Assembly: GCF_030151805.1 (NCBI RefSeq)
Contig: NZ_JASLCN010000223.1
Span: 1-17,426, forward strand
DNA: 17,426 nt
Direction of reading: 5' to 3'
Origin: Fluviicola sp.
GTDB taxonomy: Bacteria > Bacteroidota > Bacteroidia > Flavobacteriales_D > Crocinitomicaceae
Shown: piece by piece, positions 13,374 through 17,426 of the stretch
How positions within the stretch are numbered: position 1 is the stretch's first letter
Layout: each line of letters opens with the position of its first letter
Notes under the pieces: model-generated
Database searches by the model: none
What the model was told of the DNA's origin: nothing
The model's input: only the letters and a program-made list of their open reading frames with translations
Program-made: the position numbers and the translations under genes

Positions 13374-14629
13374 ATGTGAGAACTCAGCAACCTGAAACGA
13401 AACAGGTCAATCAAATTTCGTTTGTGAAGCCGCATATCTTTGATGTGACACAACACGTGAAATTGCTTTGGATGAAAGAAGTTCCGAATGAAACCGTACG
13501 CTTGGATTTATTCTTCGATGCCGGAATTACACGCGGAACAGAAAGTATTCCTGCGATTGTTCACAGCTTACTGCTTTCCGGTACAAACGAATTTTCCTCC
13601 GTAGAAATTCACGAACAAATCGACGCTTTAGGAGGTTTCCTGGATACGGATATTTCCTTCGAAACGGCGGTGGTGAGCATTTACTGCCTGCGCGAACACT
13701 TGCGGAATATTTCAAACATTGTGGCAAATGCCATCCAGGGATTGGCATTCAGGGAAACAGAAGTAGAAGATGTGTTGCGTTCAATGAGACAGCAATTTGC
13801 AGTGAATCAGCAAAAAGTGAAATACGTGGCGCAGCAGCAATTCAGAAAGCATTTGTTTGCTTCTGACGCAGATTATTCAACCATTTCCGCAGAATCCGAT
13901 TACGATGAAAGCAAGGTTTCGGCCTATAAAAAATACTGGAAAGAGCACTATTTGAACGGCTTGACACGCATTACCCTGGTTGGAGATCTGGAGCTGGACG
14001 AAGTAGATGCTTTGATTGATTTGTTCGGAAAATGGGCAATCGACGGAAAAGCAACATACGGCGGAGATTTCAGGTTTCAGGCCCAGCGAATCAATTTCCC
14101 GAAAGATGATGCCGTTCAGTGCGCACTCCGGATGGGGCGATTCCTGTTCCCGAAAGCACATCCGGATTACATTGATTTCCAGGTTTTGAATACGATCCTG
14201 GGAGATTATTTCGGTTCGCGACTGATGTCCAATATCCGCGAAGACAAAGGATATACGTACGGAATCGGTTCCGGAGTGATGGATATGAACCACACCGGAT
14301 ACTTTGTCATTGTGACGGAAGTGGGGAAAGAAGTCCTTGAAAACACTTTGCACGAGATCAAATTCGAGCTGGAACGCCTGCAAAATGAATTGGTTCCGGA
14401 AGATGAACTGGATTTGGTGAAAAATTACATGCTGGGACAATTGTTGAAAAGTGCCGACGGACCGTATGCCATGCTGGATATGTACAATAGCGTGGATATG
14501 CACGATCTGACCTTGTCTTTTTACGACGAAGCAATTCAAAAGATCAAAGACATTACTCCGCAACGAATTCAGGCTTTGGCAAAACAATACCTCAATTTTG
14601 AAGATTTTTTAATCATTACTGCAGGTTAA
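13370..14629 (+). CDS. M16 family protein, non-catalytic partner subunit
   Basis: 419 residues. The N-terminal half aligns with M16 folds (VRLDLFFDAGITRG..SIPAIVHSLLLSGT), but the place of HxxEH reads HSLLLSG, so zinc cannot be bound and the subunit should be inactive alone. The C-terminal half keeps the substrate-holding pair typical of the partner subunits, R290 and Y297 in SNIREDKGYTYGIGSG. Start codon overlap with the previous gene implies a 1:1 complex in which this subunit completes the active chamber of the HLFEH subunit. No signal peptide is seen. Confidence 0.88.
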   Translation: MNVRTQQPETKQVNQISFVKPHIFDVTQHVKLLWMKEVPNETVRLDLFFDAGITRGTESIPAIVHSLLLSGTNEFSSVEIHEQIDALGGFLDTDISFETAVVSIYCLREHLRNISNIVANAIQGLAFRETEVEDVLRSMRQQFAVNQQKVKYVAQQQFRKHLFASDADYSTISAESDYDESKVSAYKKYWKEHYLNGLTRITLVGDLELDEVDALIDLFGKWAIDGKATYGGDFRFQAQRINFPKDDAVQCALRMGRFLFPKAHPDYIDFQVLNTILGDYFGSRLMSNIREDKGYTYGIGSGVMDMNHTGYFVIVTEVGKEVLENTLHEIKFELERLQNELVPEDELDLVKNYMLGQLLKSADGPYAMLDMYNSVDMHDLTLSFYDEAIQKIKDITPQRIQALAKQYLNFEDFLIITAG

Positions 14630-14935
14630 AGACACAACTGAATGCCTTTTTCTGCGTCATTCTGTAGAAGAATTATTTTTAAAGAGGTGGTGATTTTGAA
14701 AAAGGTTTTTCGATTGGTTTTGGTTTAGAAGAGCTGAAAAGATTAAAAAGTTCCGAGAAAGTTCAACGTAGAACTTAAAAAGATTTTATTTGAACATTTG
14801 AACAAAAAATCCTGAGCTTGTCGAAGGATGAACATTTGAACATTTTTTCTTAAACAAAAACGTTAGCTCACTCAAGCTTTAATAGCAAAACGAAAAGAAA
14901 TAAACTAAAAAACAGGTTTTTACGTTATAGATAGT
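14630..14935. other. 306-bp intergenic region after the M16 operon
   Basis: No gene is seen. A weak stem ATTCT-GTAGA-AGAAT (14659-14673) followed by TATTTTT could end the operon, and AAGTTC-AACGTA-GAACTT (14759-14776) is another small hairpin. A repeat element lies at 14791-14842. The sequence close to 14936 is AT-rich without a clear promoter or ribosome-binding site. Confidence 0.4.
14791..14842. repeat. REP-like element flanked by 14-bp direct repeats
   Basis: TGAACATTTGAACA occurs at 14791-14804 and again at 14829-14842. Between them are AAAAA and TCCTGAGCTTGTCGAAGGA (14810-14828), a semi-palindromic sequence that I remember as a common dispersed repeat in bacterial genomes. The layout resembles an insertion with a target duplication. 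Confidence 0.7.
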
Positions 14936-17426
14936 ATGATTCGAGTATTTCTCCTGGTGATCGTAACTGCTTTATGCTTTAAAGCAAATGCTACTCATGT
15001 AATGGGCGGGGAAATCACGTGGAAATGTACCGGAAACGGCTACGTATTTCAATTGGTTTTTTACCGCGATTGCAATGGCGTAGACGTCAATCCTGTTTCG
15101 GAAAACCTGAAAATCTGGAATCACCCTTCCTTATCGACCATCCCGGTTTTGTTTGTAAGCCGCACGGATATTTCTCCGACTTGTTCGGCAGTTGCCGGTT
15201 CGCCGCCGCCTTTGAGTTGTGGTTCAGGAGCGAATGGCGGAAACGGAGTAGGAGCAATCGAAAAGATTATTTACGAATCCAATCCGGTTATTTTGTCGGG
15301 AGTTCCTCCTGCACAAGGCTGGATTATCACATACAGCAACTTTTCCCGGAACGGAAGCATTACCAACCTGGTCAATCCGACCAATTACGGTGTAACGATC
15401 CGTGCAACCATGTATGCAATTCCCGGAGCGACAGCCGGAGTTTGTACCGATAATTCACCGCGTTTTTTACAGGATCCTTACCTGGTTTTGTGTGCCGGGG
15501 AAAATTATGAGTACAACATGCATCCGTCCGATGAAGATCTGGACTCGGTGGTAACCATATTGGCTGCACCGATGGATCGCATCGAAGGAACAAGCTATAA
15601 TCCGCCGGTTGATCCGGATTTTGTTCCGTATGAACCCGGATTCAGTGCCGGAAATCCAACTCCGGATGCAACATTCAATGCCGGAAATATCCCATTGACT
15701 TTAGATCCTCAAAGCGGACATTTGAGCTTCCGCTCGTTTACCATTGGTGGTTTCGTGGTGAAAGTCATCGCACAATCCTACCGGAATGGAGTCCTGATTG
15801 CAGAAGTGGAGCGCGAAATGCAATTGATTGTAACGAATTGTCCTGCAAATAACAATGCTCCGGTAATCAACGGACCTTTTGGCGGATTGTTCGAAACAAC
15901 AGTAAATGCAGGAGCCTTGGTGACTTTTACGCTACAGGCAACCGATGTTGAATTCCTGCAGGATGGAACGCCGCAGAGCAATTACCTGACAGCAAGCGGT
16001 TCGCAGTTCGGAACAAACTTTACGAGTACCACAGGTTGTGATGTGGCGCCTTGTGCTACCTTAAATCAAACACCCATTATTACAGGAATTCAGGGAGTTT
16101 CAACCAATTTCTCCTGGCAGACGGATTGTGCTCATTTAATTGATGCTCATGGAAATATCGACGACGAAAAAACATACACCTTTGTGTTCCGCGTGCAGGA
16201 TAATTTCTGTCAGATCCCCAAAACAACCTTCAAAACCATTACGATTCATGTGAAGAATCCGGGATTGATTCCGGCAACTTCAATCAACTGTATTTCAACA
16301 CTGCCAAACGGAAGCTTGAACATTTCCTGGGATCCGGTTTTGAATCCGAATAATACCTTTGTCAACTTTGAATTGTATTCCGTTCAGAATGGATTGATCG
16401 GAAATTACCCGATCGGAACAACGACCGTAAACGTTCCGGCTCCCGGACAGGATAATGATTATTTCGTTCAGGTAAAATCCGGGTGTAACGTGACTTTGTC
16501 GAGCGATACGGTTAAAAACATTCAACTGGATTTATTTAATCCTGCAAACGGAACAGCAGTTCTGGACTGGAATCTTCCGGCTCCGGCTCCGCTTCCGGGA
16601 ATGAGCAATGTGTGTACGATCTACAGGGAATATCCGGTAGGAACCTGGACTTCGATCGCGGTTCTGCCATACAATACAACACATTTCATTGATACGATTG
16701 ATATCTGTTCGGCTTTCCTGAATTACCAGGTCGTTTATTCCACTCCGGTTTGTCAGTGGTCGTCCAACATTATCGGTGACAACCTCCAGGATGATATTAC
16801 TCCCGGAATTCCAACAATTTCAAGCGTTTCAGTTGATACGCTGACAGGAAACATCGTCATTACCTGGGATCAGAATCACGAGCCGGATACTTACGGATAC
16901 ATTGTCTATCACAAGGATGTGAACGGATTTATTGTAGAAATAGATACCGTTTGGGGAATCACCAATACCACGTACACACATCCGATTCCGATCACGGGAC
17001 CGGAAACATATTCAATTGCCGCGTTCGACTCTTGCTTTACACCTGCAATTCCTCCGACATATCAGACTTCTGCAAAAGCAGCATTACATACGAGTATGTA
17101 TCTCACCTATACTACAAATAGTTGTACATCTCAGGCGGAATTAACCTGGACACCTTATGTGGGATGGGGCGCAGGATTAACCGGCTATACCATTTTTGTA
17201 AAAGAAGGAAACGGTGTCTGGACAGCAGTTGGAACAACAACGAGCGAATCGTACGACCTGAGTCTGATTCCGCTCCAAACTTACAATGTGGTGATCCGGG
17301 CAAATAACGGAAACGGTTTTGAAGCATTCTCAAATAAAGATTCGTTTGTCATTACAGCTCCGGTAGCACCAACGATTAATTACCTGCGGGTAGCGACAGT
17401 AGATCAAAGTACAATTGTATTGCGTC
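14936..17426 (+). CDS. large exported surface protein, 5' part (830 codons, runs off the window)
   Basis: The frame from the ATG at 14936 is open to the window end. A signal peptide is clear (MIRVFLLVIVTALCFKANA, cleavage before THVMGG). The mature start HVMGGEITWKC..GNGYVFQL.FYRDCNG is the N-terminal pattern I associate with long Bacteroidota T9SS cargo proteins that carry a gliding-motility-associated or type B sorting domain at the far C-terminus; that end is outside the window. From residue ~450 fibronectin-type-III-like or related beta-sandwich repeats are visible (NISWDPVLNPNNTFVNFELY; VITWDQNHEPDTYGYIVYHK; AELTWTPYVGWGAGLTGYTI). Cysteines are spread through the whole chain. It is likely an adhesin or extracellular matrix protein; the exact role is unknown. 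Confidence 0.8.
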   Translation, partial: MIRVFLLVIVTALCFKANATHVMGGEITWKCTGNGYVFQLVFYRDCNGVDVNPVSENLKIWNHPSLSTIPVLFVSRTDISPTCSAVAGSPPPLSCGSGANGGNGVGAIEKIIYESNPVILSGVPPAQGWIITYSNFSRNGSITNLVNPTNYGVTIRATMYAIPGATAGVCTDNSPRFLQDPYLVLCAGENYEYNMHPSDEDLDSVVTILAAPMDRIEGTSYNPPVDPDFVPYEPGFSAGNPTPDATFNAGNIPLTLDPQSGHLSFRSFTIGGFVVKVIAQSYRNGVLIAEVEREMQLIVTNCPANNNAPVINGPFGGLFETTVNAGALVTFTLQATDVEFLQDGTPQSNYLTASGSQFGTNFTSTTGCDVAPCATLNQTPIITGIQGVSTNFSWQTDCAHLIDAHGNIDDEKTYTFVFRVQDNFCQIPKTTFKTITIHVKNPGLIPATSINCISTLPNGSLNISWDPVLNPNNTFVNFELYSVQNGLIGNYPIGTTTVNVPAPGQDNDYFVQVKSGCNVTLSSDTVKNIQLDLFNPANGTAVLDWNLPAPAPLPGMSNVCTIYREYPVGTWTSIAVLPYNTTHFIDTIDICSAFLNYQVVYSTPVCQWSSNIIGDNLQDDITPGIPTISSVSVDTLTGNIVITWDQNHEPDTYGYIVYHKDVNGFIVEIDTVWGITNTTYTHPIPITGPETYSIAAFDSCFTPAIPPTYQTSAKAALHTSMYLTYTTNSCTSQAELTWTPYVGWGAGLTGYTIFVKEGNGVWTAVGTTTSESYDLSLIPLQTYNVVIRANNGNGFEAFSNKDSFVITAPVAPTINYLRVATVDQSTIVLR

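Noticed and set aside
13877..14587. Minus-strand open frame opposite the second M16 gene
   Set aside because: Antisense shadow caused by codon bias of the real gene.
15019..15453. 144-codon frame inside the large surface-protein gene
   Set aside because: The frame beginning at 14936 has a signal peptide and stays open for 830 codons, so this one is a shadow.
1..17426. CRISPR arrays, rRNA or tRNA genes, insertion-sequence transposases, integrases
   Set aside because: No regularly spaced repeats, RNA folds or DDE/tyrosine-recombinase proteins are seen. The island's mobility signs are the Rhs scars and direct repeats only.

Overview
The window looks like the chromosome of a Bacteroidota species. 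The evidence is a type IX secretion (T9SS) type A C-terminal sorting domain, a very long cysteine-rich fibronectin-like surface protein, Rhs cores of the Bacteroidota type (RGARYYDSD..ARFLS.DP motif) and almost no Shine-Dalgarno sequences. A flavobacterial relative such as Fluviicola (Crocinitomicaceae) would fit, but that is a guess from memory and not shown by the sequence.

Positions 1-7512 are an accessory island, very AT-rich and entirely on the + strand: the downstream part of an Rhs polymorphic-toxin locus. No full-length rhs gene lies in the window; a parent rhs gene may lie to the left. What is present are displaced pieces of Rhs core ('scars') at 1210, 4710, 6187, 6687 and 7261, the first two fused to toxin domains. 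Three toxin types can be read: a zinc-metalloprotease-like domain with an HESIH motif (1210-1980), a colicin E3-type ribonuclease domain that is frameshifted but keeps its whole catalytic set (2533-2864), and a lysozyme/SleB-like domain (4710-5603). Each is followed within 1-36 bp by a small candidate immunity gene. Between and after them are immunity-like genes with no visible toxin: a YwqK-like repeat protein, an NTF2-fold immunity protein, small membrane proteins, a DUF1493 protein and a lipoprotein. Around 6085-6649 a near-identical 40-bp direct repeat and a truncated duplicate of an immunity-gene tail record how one cassette was put in.

Positions 7513-11178 hold a secreted T9SS cargo protein (DNRLRE-like domain, two PKD-like domains, type A sorting domain) and, facing it on the minus strand, a putative outer-membrane beta-barrel protein. 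The long intergenic regions around them contain short degenerate repeats and one perfect 11-bp stem-loop.

Positions 11179-14629 are a compact three-gene operon joined by two ATGA overlaps: an FMN-dependent nitronate monooxygenase/FabK-like protein, a catalytic M16 zinc peptidase and its non-catalytic M16 partner. A repeat-rich gap follows, and from 14936 to the window end runs the first 830 codons of a large exported adhesin-like protein with no stop inside the window.
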